A stretch of 64,000 nt of DNA, taken from Massilia sp. CF038. GTDB taxonomy: Bacteria; Pseudomonadota; Gammaproteobacteria; Burkholderiales; Burkholderiaceae_D. Positions 26,327 through 34,203 of this stretch are shown here, one piece after another. A program made the position numbers and the translations under genes. The stretch covers positions 1,612,001 to 1,676,000 of the forward strand of contig NZ_FQWU01000001.1 in assembly GCF_900129765.1 (NCBI RefSeq), written 5' to 3'. Positions within the stretch are counted from its first letter, which is position 1. Each line of letters starts with the position of its first letter. The notes under the pieces are model-generated. The model saw nothing but the letters and a program-made list of their open reading frames with translations. It ran no database searches and had not been told where the DNA came from.

Positions 26327-27703
26327 ATGTCACTGAAACTATCCAGGATTTTGCACGCCGGCTATGTGTTTGAATGCGAAGGCAGGCAGATCGCCTTCGA
26401 CCCCATCTTCGAAAACCCCTTCAGCCGCAATTGCCACGCCTTCCCCGACGTGCGCTTCGATCTGGACCAGATCCGGCAGGCACGCTTCGCGGCCGTCTTC
26501 ATTTCCCACTTCCACGATGACCATTGCTCTATGGAGAGCCTGGACTTGCTGGACCGCAGCACCCCCATTTACCTGTATTGCCAGTTCGAGGCCATGTTCG
26601 ACATGATCCGCGCGCTTGGCTTCCGGCAGGTGCACGCCTTGCAAGTCGATGTGGAGGTCACCCTTGGTCCATTTACCGTGACCGCGCGGGAAGCCATCGA
26701 TGCCGACGTTGACGCCATGTTCCAGGTACGCGCGGGCGGCATGAATGTGTTGAACGTGGTCGATGCCTGGATTGCGCCGGTAGCAATGCGCGAGCTGGCA
26801 GCGCAGGCGCCCTGGGACATGGTGCTGTGGCCGTTTCAGACCATGCGTGAAGTCGAAGTCTTGTCCCCCTCGCGCGCCCGGCCCGAACCGGTAACTTTGC
26901 CGGAAGAATGGATAGACCAGCTGCGCAAGCTCGATCCGCGCTACATCGTGCCCAGTTCCTGTCAGTTCGTGCAGGAAACCTGGTCCTGGTATAACCATGC
27001 GTTTTTCCCGATCAGCTACCGCCAGTTTCAAGCCGATATCGAGGCTGCGCTCCCGGGCGCACGCGTGGCCCGTCTGAATCCGGGCGTGGCAGTCGTGCTG
27101 GACGCAACCGGTCTCAGCACGGCGGCGCCCCTGTCCTGGGTGCTGCCCGTGGGCGAGCAAGACGTCGATTATGATTACCGGCCCGACCTGCCAGCACCCA
27201 CCAGCGCGCAGATTGCCACGCGCTTTCCGGCGCTGGATGCAGCCCAGGCGGCGCGCGTGCAAGCCTTCTGCCAGCATGGCTTGCTGGAGAAATACCGGGC
27301 GATGGAGCTGGAAGAGGGCGGCTACTTCGATCAGCCGCGTCTGTGGCGACTGTCTCTATACGACCACGAGGGTGCATGTGTGCAATGGCATTACCGGGTT
27401 GTGGGCGACTCCATTGCGCTCGCGCAAGAGGGGAGTGCGCCGCTGGCCTGGACCACGGAGATATCGCAGCACAAGCTGTATGCAGCCCTGGAACTGGGCG
27501 AATCGCTCACGTCGCTGTACCTGCGCATCAACGATATGGTGTTTGCTCCACCCGAGGAAGCGGCGCTGGAAGACGCCGAACTGGTCGACGATCCGCTGAT
27601 CCGCTGCCTGTTCAATGACGCTTTCGGCGCCTACCAGGCTGCGCAGTTGCGGCGCCTGGGTGTGCGGTGGCAGGATTGTACGGATCAGGAAACTGGAGGA
27701 TAA
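26327..27703 (+). CDS. Metallo-beta-lactamase-fold hydrolase
   Basis: 458 residues. AVFISHFHDDHCSME provides the H-x-H-x-D-H metal signature near residue 70, preceded by QIAFDPIFENPF. This N-terminal lactamase-like domain covers roughly 220 residues. The remainder (PRYIVPSSCQFVQETWSWYNHAFFP onward) is unusual for the fold and not recognised; the last 150 residues look like a separate domain. The start at 26327 is preferred because a longer frame overlaps the PstS gene. Substrate unknown. It is 35 bp after pstS and 9 bp before the DUF3297 gene, so co-transcription is possible. Confidence 0.75.
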   Translation: MSLKLSRILHAGYVFECEGRQIAFDPIFENPFSRNCHAFPDVRFDLDQIRQARFAAVFISHFHDDHCSMESLDLLDRSTPIYLYCQFEAMFDMIRALGFRQVHALQVDVEVTLGPFTVTAREAIDADVDAMFQVRAGGMNVLNVVDAWIAPVAMRELAAQAPWDMVLWPFQTMREVEVLSPSRARPEPVTLPEEWIDQLRKLDPRYIVPSSCQFVQETWSWYNHAFFPISYRQFQADIEAALPGARVARLNPGVAVVLDATGLSTAAPLSWVLPVGEQDVDYDYRPDLPAPTSAQIATRFPALDAAQAARVQAFCQHGLLEKYRAMELEEGGYFDQPRLWRLSLYDHEGACVQWHYRVVGDSIALAQEGSAPLAWTTEISQHKLYAALELGESLTSLYLRINDMVFAPPEEAALEDAELVDDPLIRCLFNDAFGAYQAAQLRRLGVRWQDCTDQETGG

Positions 27704-27712
27704 TGAGCCCCC

Positions 27713-27961
27713 ATGAACGATACCACCACACTCCCCCCACTGCCGGACCGTCTGTCCATCGATCCACGTAGCCCGTATCACAACGCCGATGTATTCCAGC
27801 GCGATGTGGGCATTATGCTCAACGGCAAAGAGCGCACCAATGTCGACGAGTACTGCATCAGCGAAGGCTGGATCAAGGTATCCGGCGGCAAGGCACTCGA
27901 CCGTAAAGGCAACCCCATGCAGATCAAGCTCAAGGGTACGGTCGAGGCGTTTTACAAGTAA
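27713..27961 (+). CDS. DUF3297 family protein
   Basis: 82 residues. LPDRLSIDPRSPYHN, GIMLNGKERTNVDEYCISEGWIKV and the final IKLKGTVEAFYK are characteristic of DUF3297, a small conserved proteobacterial family without known function. Soluble, no signal peptide. It follows the hydrolase gene by 9 bp and ends 3 bp from the stop of the convergent L,D-transpeptidase. Confidence 0.85.
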   Translation: MNDTTTLPPLPDRLSIDPRSPYHNADVFQRDVGIMLNGKERTNVDEYCISEGWIKVSGGKALDRKGNPMQIKLKGTVEAFYK

Positions 27962-27964
27962 GGC

Positions 27965-29590
27965 TTAACGCTTGACGGGTTTCGGATAGCGACCCGTCAA
28001 CGCTGCTTCCAGGGCCGGATCGCGCCCGTAAATGTCTTGTGCAAACAGCGCCGTGCCATGCTGGTCCGTGATGGCAGTGGCGTAGAACAGCACCACCGGG
28101 ATCACCGGCTTCACACTGACCGTGCGCATGGGCGCCGGTTCCATCGCCTTTTCGATATCTTCTGCCGTCATGGTGGCATGGCCGCCCAGGACGAACTGCG
28201 CCAATTCCACCGGTTTTTCCACGCGAATGCAGCCGTGGCTCAGGTCGCGCCGAGTTTTCTTGAACAGCTCGCGCGCCGAGGTGGAGTGCAGGTAGATGTT
28301 GTCCGGGTTGGGCATGGCAAACTTGACTGCGCCCAGCGCATTGCTCGGGCCCGGACGCTGGCGCACGCGGAACTTGCCCTCGACCAGACCCTGCATGGTG
28401 GCCGCATCAACGGACTGGATGGGCGCGCCGGCGCCGCTCAACGGCACCAGCTCCATCTGATTGTCGACCAGGTAATTCGGCTTAGCCCGCAGTTTCGGGA
28501 TGATTTCTGCCTTCTCGATACTCTTTGGCACGTTCCAGTACGGGTTGAACTCAACGTAGCGCATGGTCCCAATGAACAGCGGGGTCTGATTCTTGACGGC
28601 GGTGCCCACGATGACGCGCATTTCCAGCGGTGGCGGCGGTTCGGCCATGCCCAGCTGGAAGGCCCACAGGCGGAAGGTCGGCAGGTTGACGGCAATGATC
28701 GGGCCGGGGCCAAAATCGGGCAGCCAGCGCAGGCGCTCGAGCGTCAGTTCCAGCTGGCGCACGCGTACCCGCAGTGGCACGTTCAGGGCGGCAATGGTGC
28801 CACGGCCGAGCACGCCGTCATCGGTCAGGCCGTTGCGCGCCTGGAATTTGCGCACAGCGTCCGCCAGTGGTTTGGCGTAGACATCGTTGGCCGTGGCAGG
28901 CGCATCGGCAGCCAGGTCGCCCAGCAGGGCCAGGCGCTGGCGCAGCAATCCCGCATGCGGGTAAGGATTGCCTTCCTCGATCTTGGTCTTGTCGGCCAGA
29001 GCAGGAAGCGGTGTTTCAGCTTGCTTGGCCAGCTCGCGGTACTGGGCCAGCAAGACTTTGACTTTTTTGTACAGGAACACCTTGGGCTGGGCCGCCTCGA
29101 CCGCGGCAGGTAGCTGGTTCTGGTTCAGTGCGGCACGCAGTTGCTCCACCGGATCGAAAGCGGAGAGGCGCGGATCGGGCAGGGTGGTGTGATATTCGGA
29201 GCGGACCCGGCCCACTTTCAGGTCGGCCAGAAAGTGCAGCATCGATTCGGTCAGCGCCACGTCGGTCGCGGGGGCAATGGCGTCGCCGCGCAGGGCGGTG
29301 GCCAGCCCGTCGGCGTTGTAGTCTTCGCTCGACAGGCCATTGGCCGGCGCATCCTTGAGCAAGGCCAGCGCGGCGCGGGCGGTGCCGATTTTCCAGGCGG
29401 GTGCATAACTGTTTTTGCCGTAGAAGCGTTCCAGCCAGTCCTGTTCTTCGTAAGGGCTGTCGTGATGCTTGGTCTGGCTGGCGGCTGCGGCCAGGGCGCG
29501 GATATCGTCGGCCGGGGCGGCCTGCAGCGAGCCCGTGGACAGTAACAGCAGCAAGATGAGGGCGAGGGCGTTTCCGTGTTTGGTTTTCAT
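27965..29590 (-). CDS. L,D-transpeptidase (YcbB/LdtD type)
   Basis: 541 residues. Signal peptide to LQAAPAD, an N-terminal scaffold domain, a peptidoglycan-binding domain around KFQARNGLTDDGVLGRGTIAALN, and a YkuD catalytic domain with the active cysteine in SHGCIRV and an upstream His in YLHSTSARELF. It forms 3-3 cross-links or attaches proteins to peptidoglycan in the periplasm, and resembles E. coli LdtD in layout. Divergent from the SUV3-type helicase gene; the 160-bp gap is AT-rich and holds both promoters. Confidence 0.92.
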   Translation of the reverse strand: MKTKHGNALALILLLLLSTGSLQAAPADDIRALAAAASQTKHHDSPYEEQDWLERFYGKNSYAPAWKIGTARAALALLKDAPANGLSSEDYNADGLATALRGDAIAPATDVALTESMLHFLADLKVGRVRSEYHTTLPDPRLSAFDPVEQLRAALNQNQLPAAVEAAQPKVFLYKKVKVLLAQYRELAKQAETPLPALADKTKIEEGNPYPHAGLLRQRLALLGDLAADAPATANDVYAKPLADAVRKFQARNGLTDDGVLGRGTIAALNVPLRVRVRQLELTLERLRWLPDFGPGPIIAVNLPTFRLWAFQLGMAEPPPPLEMRVIVGTAVKNQTPLFIGTMRYVEFNPYWNVPKSIEKAEIIPKLRAKPNYLVDNQMELVPLSGAGAPIQSVDAATMQGLVEGKFRVRQRPGPSNALGAVKFAMPNPDNIYLHSTSARELFKKTRRDLSHGCIRVEKPVELAQFVLGGHATMTAEDIEKAMEPAPMRTVSVKPVIPVVLFYATAITDQHGTALFAQDIYGRDPALEAALTGRYPKPVKR

Positions 29591-29750
29591 GCTGCTTCTT
29601 TTAAATTCAACAGGCTAAATATTACCACTCAGAACGTTATCAGACAATTAATAATCATGGTTGTTGTTTCCACGTTTATGCGCATCGGTGCACGCATCGC
29701 GTGCGGCGCGTTATAGTGGCGGCCAGCCTGCGTAATCAAAGCAAAACGAG

Positions 29751-31712
29751 ATGACAGAACCAATTTTAGATGATGGCAGCGACGACGTCCTGCTGGGCGA
29801 ACTGGGGCTCGATGCCCTGGGCGCGCGCCTGGTCAAAATGGAAGGACGGGTGTTCTTCCGCTTTGCCGGGGTGGTGGAAGCGGGCGGCTTGCGCGTGCCC
29901 TACGAACTGGTGCCGCCACAAGGCGTGCTGGCCAAGCCGTCCAAGTGGCGCAAGCTCGAGCGCGACGCACGCGCTGCCTTGCTGCAGGAGCGTGTGACGG
30001 CCGACGTGGCAGACGCGCTCAATGCCAGCGTGGCCGAGTTTGTAGACGCTATTTCCGCCCAGTGCGAAGACGCGAACCTCGATCCAGTGGTGTTTCTGGC
30101 GCCGCTGGCCGAACTGAAAACGTCGGAACCGGCCAGCTTCCTGTTCGAGCGCATTGGCCAGCGGGTGGAACACGCGATCGAGCGCGAAGCCGAGGAACGG
30201 CACGCCGAACGCACCAAGCAGAGCATCAACCTGGCTGAGTATCCCGACACCTTCGAGGTGGCGCGCCGCATGCCGCGCCGCTTCATTGCCTTGCTTGGTC
30301 CCACCAATTCGGGCAAGACCCATCGCGCCATGGAAGCGCTGGCAAAAGCGTCGTCGGGTGTCTATCTTGCCCCCTTGCGTTTGCTGGCGCTGGAAAACTT
30401 CGAGCGCTTGCAGGCAGCCCGGCCGCACGGCAAGGAACTGGCCGTCAGCCTGGTCACGGGCGAAGAGCGGCGCCTGGCCGAGGGCGCGACCCATGTGGCC
30501 AGCACGGTGGAGATGCTGGATACCCGTACCCGCGTCGAAGTCGCCGTGATCGACGAGATCCAGATGCTGGCCGACCGCGACCGCGGCTCGGCCTGGACTG
30601 CTGCCGTGTGCGGCGCGCCAGCGTCGGTCGTGTACCTGGTCGGCGCCCCGGAAGCGCGCCGCGCCATCGAGGCATTGGCCGAGCGGCTGGATTGTCCGCT
30701 CGAAGTGCACGTGTTAAAACGCATGGGTCCGCTGTCGATGGAAAACACGGCGGTGCGCAAGCTGCGCAACATCCAGCGCGGCGATGCGGTAATTGCTTTT
30801 TCGCGGCGCGAAGTGCTGATGTGGCGCGACATGATTACCGAGATGGGTTTGTCGGTCGCCACTGTGTACGGCAACCTGGCGCCGGAAGTGCGGCGCGCCC
30901 AGGCTGAACGGTTCCGTGACGGCACGGCTGACGTGGTGGTGGCAACCGATGCGCTGGCCATGGGTTTGAACATGCCGATCGCCCGCATCGTCATGACCAC
31001 AACGGTCAAGTTCAACGGGGTGGAGGAGGAAGAAATTTCGGCCTCGCTGGCGCGCCAGATTGCCGGCCGGGCCGGCCGCTACGGCGTGCACGAGGAAGGC
31101 CTGGTCGCCGGCTACGACGACGATACCCACGAGGTCATGCGCGCATTGCTGCGTGAGAAGCTGGCCCCCATCAGTGCCAGCGGCTTCATGGTCGCCCCCA
31201 CGCTGGAGCATTTGCATCGCATTGCTTCCGTTACCGGGGAAACGTCGCTGTCCAAACTGCTCAAGCGCTTTGTGCATAATATTGACGTGCCGGATGGCTT
31301 CTTCTATCCGCGCATCACCGAGGAACAAGCCGAGCGCGCGCTCTGGCTTGACACCTTGTCGCTCTCGGTGGCGGAAAAGTTCATGCTCTCGCTGGTGCCG
31401 GTCTCGACCAAGGTGCCGTCCTTGCAGCGGGCCTGGGAACAGTGGGCGCACGCGCTGGCCAAAAAGAAGATCTGCAAACTGCAGCCCGAGCAGACCGACC
31501 TGTACGGCCGCAATTTGCAGGAGGTGGAAGACGCCTGCCGCCTGTATTCCGCCTATGCCTGGCTGGCCTACCGTTCGCCCGAGTATTTCCCTAGCGTGGA
31601 ACAGGCGCAAAGCCTGGCGCGCACGGCCTCGGAACGGGTCGATTCGATCCTGCATGCGCAGAACGCTGCCAGCCGCAAAAAACACGATAAAAAATTCGGG
31701 CGGGGGCGCTGA
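29751..31712 (+). CDS. SUV3-type DExH RNA helicase
   Basis: 653 residues. After a 180-residue N-terminal region come Walker A GPTNSGKT (183-190), the DEIQ box in VIDEIQMLADRDRG, GAPEARRAIEAL, ATDALAMGLNMPI and QIAGRAGRYG, which match the mitochondrial degradosome helicase SUV3 more than bacterial RhlB or DEAD proteins. A SUV3-like C-terminal domain follows (KKICKLQPEQTDLYGRNLQE) and a basic tail. It should unwind structured RNA with ATP. Bacterial homologues occur in alpha- and some betaproteobacteria. Single gene, divergent from the L,D-transpeptidase. Confidence 0.87.
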   Translation: MTEPILDDGSDDVLLGELGLDALGARLVKMEGRVFFRFAGVVEAGGLRVPYELVPPQGVLAKPSKWRKLERDARAALLQERVTADVADALNASVAEFVDAISAQCEDANLDPVVFLAPLAELKTSEPASFLFERIGQRVEHAIEREAEERHAERTKQSINLAEYPDTFEVARRMPRRFIALLGPTNSGKTHRAMEALAKASSGVYLAPLRLLALENFERLQAARPHGKELAVSLVTGEERRLAEGATHVASTVEMLDTRTRVEVAVIDEIQMLADRDRGSAWTAAVCGAPASVVYLVGAPEARRAIEALAERLDCPLEVHVLKRMGPLSMENTAVRKLRNIQRGDAVIAFSRREVLMWRDMITEMGLSVATVYGNLAPEVRRAQAERFRDGTADVVVATDALAMGLNMPIARIVMTTTVKFNGVEEEEISASLARQIAGRAGRYGVHEEGLVAGYDDDTHEVMRALLREKLAPISASGFMVAPTLEHLHRIASVTGETSLSKLLKRFVHNIDVPDGFFYPRITEEQAERALWLDTLSLSVAEKFMLSLVPVSTKVPSLQRAWEQWAHALAKKKICKLQPEQTDLYGRNLQEVEDACRLYSAYAWLAYRSPEYFPSVEQAQSLARTASERVDSILHAQNAASRKKHDKKFGRGR

Positions 31713-31781
31713 ACACGGCTTGACCTTCCCACAATGGGAACCATTAAAGTGCAGCGCATTCACCCTCATCAAGGATTCGAC

Positions 31782-32087
31782 ATGAACAAATTTCGCGTGC
31801 TCTTTCTGAGTCTGGCTGTTGCGTTGAATGCGCCAGCGCTGGCCAACCCGGCCGAGAACATGGCCGACGGAGAAATTCGCAAAGTCGACATGGACGCCGG
31901 CAAACTGACGATCCGTCACGGAGAGCTGAAAAACCTCGACATGGCGCCCATGACGATGGTATTTCGCGTCAAGGACAAGGCCATGCTCGGTCAGGTCGCT
32001 GCCGGTGACAAGGTACGCTTCAGCGCCGAAAAGATTGAAGGCGCATTGACGGTGACGGCGCTGGAGAAATCGACGCCGGCCAGGTAA
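31782..32087 (+). CDS. CusF-like periplasmic copper-binding protein
   Basis: 101 residues. Signal peptide to ALAN, then one CusF barrel: EIRKVDMDAGKLTIRHGELK with the metal His, and LDMAPMTMVFRV with Met ligands. The tryptophan that caps Cu(I) in E. coli CusF is Met here, as in many CusF-domain proteins. It may chaperone copper or silver in the periplasm. No cusCBA-type efflux genes are adjacent, so it stands alone. AAGGA lies 7 bases before the start at 31782. Confidence 0.82.
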   Translation: MNKFRVLFLSLAVALNAPALANPAENMADGEIRKVDMDAGKLTIRHGELKNLDMAPMTMVFRVKDKAMLGQVAAGDKVRFSAEKIEGALTVTALEKSTPAR

Positions 32088-32111
32088 AAAAATCCCACGC
32101 GCACGTGGGAT
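32086..32111 (-). terminator. Minus-strand terminator of the PEP-CTERM gene
   Basis: ATCCCACG (32092-32099) pairs with CGTGGGAT (32104-32111) over a CGCA loop. Read on the minus strand, the stem is followed by a run of T residues (32086-32091), 24 bp beyond the PEP-CTERM stop. On the plus strand no T run follows. Confidence 0.78.
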
Positions 32112-32134
32112 CAAGGCCAACCGCGACGCGACGC

Positions 32135-33172
32135 CTACCGGCGGCGCCGTGCGCGCAGCACACTGATGGTACCAATCAGCATGCCCAGGGCAATCAAAGG
32201 CAAGGAGCCGGGTTCCGGCACCTGACGCTCGCGGTCGATCGTGCAATCGCTGCAGATCCACAGCTGTTCGGCGCCGCCGTTATTGCTGTAATACTTGATG
32301 TTCAGTTGCAGGAACCATTCGCCGTTTTCGACCTTGGTGGCAGCGTCGTGCAAGGCCTGGTTGAAGGCCGCGAATTCGGCCACGCCGGTGCTGGTGTTGT
32401 TGTCGACGTAGTAGCCGCCCGTGGGGTGGCCAGCGGAGACCTTGCAGTCGTTGTCATTGCCTGCACCGCCAATGTTATAGGCGACACCAGTTCCCTTATC
32501 GACGCAGAAATTGGTCGCGCCAGCAACGTATTTGGCATTGGCTGGCGTCGGGTTGGCGCCCGTGTCGGCGCAGCCCGCGTTACCGGTGCTGAGTTCCCAG
32601 CAGCCGCCCACGGTGTTGCCATTCACGTCGACAATGCGTGCCTGGCCCCACAGGAAGATGAAGGCAGCCGTGCGGCTCTGCGCCTGGTTGTTGTCGAACA
32701 TGAAGACCAGGTCGTGGCCATCCAGGTAGGACTGCAGCAAACTCAGTTTGATCTCCCAGCGGTTGGCCTGGTCGCCTGTGAACAGGCCGCCGGGTTCGGG
32801 CTCAAAGCCGCCCATGGTGTAGGTGCTGCTTTGATTGCCTGTGGGCGTGAGCATGCGTTCGTCGACTTGCGAACCAGCAGGGAAAGGATCGGGGAAGTTG
32901 GTTTGGCCGTCGGCGGTTTGCAGTACCACGGCTTGGTCGGCAATTTGACCCGGGCCCGAGTGGACTGGCAATCCATTGCTGGGCAGGCAGCGCGGATCCA
33001 GGGCGGCAGCGCAACTTTTTAGCAGGTCCAGCGAATAGACAGTGAAGCTGTTGTACGTGCCCGTCGACATTTCATTTGCAGCGGGCAAATCGATTGCGTC
33101 GGCGCGCACAGCGGAAGAGGCCAACAGCGCGGCGGCGAGGGCCGCACTTCTTACTAAGGTCGACAGTTTCAT
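32135..33172 (-). CDS. PEP-CTERM exported protein
   Basis: 345 residues. Signal peptide to AVRADA, a Gly/Asn/Thr-rich extracellular body with three cysteine pairs (LKSCAAALDPRCLP, GGCWELSTGNAGCAD, LWICSDCTI), and a C-terminal sorting signal VPEPGSLPLIALGMLIG then arginines. Such proteins are processed by an exosortase (EpsH/XrtA type) and are tied to exopolysaccharide; none of those genes is in the window. The 276 bp upstream are AT-rich with an AGCGTTTCCAA element at 33312 identical to half of the receptor operator. Function of the body is unknown. Confidence 0.88.
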   Translation of the reverse strand: MKLSTLVRSAALAAALLASSAVRADAIDLPAANEMSTGTYNSFTVYSLDLLKSCAAALDPRCLPSNGLPVHSGPGQIADQAVVLQTADGQTNFPDPFPAGSQVDERMLTPTGNQSSTYTMGGFEPEPGGLFTGDQANRWEIKLSLLQSYLDGHDLVFMFDNNQAQSRTAAFIFLWGQARIVDVNGNTVGGCWELSTGNAGCADTGANPTPANAKYVAGATNFCVDKGTGVAYNIGGAGNDNDCKVSAGHPTGGYYVDNNTSTGVAEFAAFNQALHDAATKVENGEWFLQLNIKYYSNNGGAEQLWICSDCTIDRERQVPEPGSLPLIALGMLIGTISVLRARRRR

Positions 33173-33353
33173 GGGACACCCTTATCGGTAGAGTTATGCA
33201 GACAGATAATGCACAAAGCATGCCAATAATAAATATCCCTACTGAATCAGCAACTTATCAATAGGCTATTTTTATTGATAACATTGCATGTAAATTTATT
33301 CGACAGAAAGAAGCGTTTCCAATGTAAAAACTGGTTAAGCGCGAGGAAACAAA

Positions 33354-33441
33354 CACATCGCCCTCGCGTAGGCGGGGGCCCATACCACGCTTCCGAATCC
33401 GGGAGCGTGGTATGGGCCCCCGCCTACGCGAGGGCGATGTG
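33354..33441. repeat. REP-like palindrome with 38-bp perfect arms
   Basis: Arms 33354-33391 and 33404-33441 are exact reverse complements over 38 bp (outer end CACATCGCCCTCGCG) around a 12-nt loop. It is the best-preserved copy of the dispersed repeat. It ends 7 bp from the hemerythrin stop. Confidence 0.92.
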
Positions 33442-33448
33442 CTTCTGA

Positions 33449-33949
33449 TTACATGGTGATCTGTGCTTTGCGCTCAGCAATTTGCTGGCCCAGCATTTCC
33501 AGATCCAGCTTGGCATCACGGGCCTTCTTGAACATTTCGTTCTCTTCTTCCTCAACGTGGTGCTCAATCAGCTCGGACAGCACTTTGACCTTGGCATCGA
33601 ACAAGTCCTCAGTCGCTTCCATTTCCATGATCTGAGCGATCAAGTCTTTGGCGGAGGCATGTTCAACCACGGCCTCATCGACCATGTCTTCCTTATCCTT
33701 GCCTGCCGCACGCACGGCTGGATAGAAGATTTCTTCTTCAGCGGTCGCATGCTTGGTCAGCTCGGTGCAGATCTCGGTGGCCAGTTTCTTTTTGCTTGCA
33801 TGGGCACGGTCGCCCAAACCTTCATATTTCTCGAACAGCGCTTTGACGTTTTCATGGTCTTCGGTCAGAAGGGTGATCGCGTCAATGCCTTCTTCCGACT
33901 TCGACATGTTTTTCGGCGTGTTACGGGTAGTCGTGGATGAGGTTCTCAT
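33449..33949 (-). CDS. Hemerythrin-domain protein
   Basis: 166 residues, one HHE domain. Metal-binding pattern: His in LLTEDHENV, His and Glu in LTKHATAEEEIFYP, His in VVEHASAKDL, and LIEHHVEEEENEMF. This spacing fits a di-iron site that could bind oxygen or nitric oxide or act in iron/redox sensing. The start at 33949 has GGAGCAATC directly before it. Cytoplasmic; single gene. Confidence 0.88.
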   Translation of the reverse strand: MRTSSTTTRNTPKNMSKSEEGIDAITLLTEDHENVKALFEKYEGLGDRAHASKKKLATEICTELTKHATAEEEIFYPAVRAAGKDKEDMVDEAVVEHASAKDLIAQIMEMEATEDLFDAKVKVLSELIEHHVEEEENEMFKKARDAKLDLEMLGQQIAERKAQITM

Positions 33950-34094
33950 GATTGCTCCTGTTAGTGTCATGTATCAGTCTCGCTGGAAACATCGCTGTTT
34001 CGTGGCAGAGTTTCATGTTAGGCGAACGGAAACAGAGGACGAGTAGGCGCACCCCCAGCAGCAACGTAGGACTTCACCTCAAGGCTTGCCATCC

Positions 34095-34126
34095 ACCACA
34101 TCGCCCCCGCCTGCGCAAGGGCGATG
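34095..34126. repeat. Fragment of the REP-like palindrome
   Basis: CACCACATCGCCCCCGCC followed by TGCGCAAGGGCGATGG: the two outer arms are present but the inner arms and loop are deleted. It lies in the 254-bp gap between the divergent hemerythrin and PBP genes; nothing else clear was found in that gap. Confidence 0.65.
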
Positions 34127-34203
34127 GAGATTCGCGCGGCCTCTTCCTTGCACCGTCGGATATACTTGCCCGCTGGGATTAACTACATTAGAACGGGCAA
34201 CAC

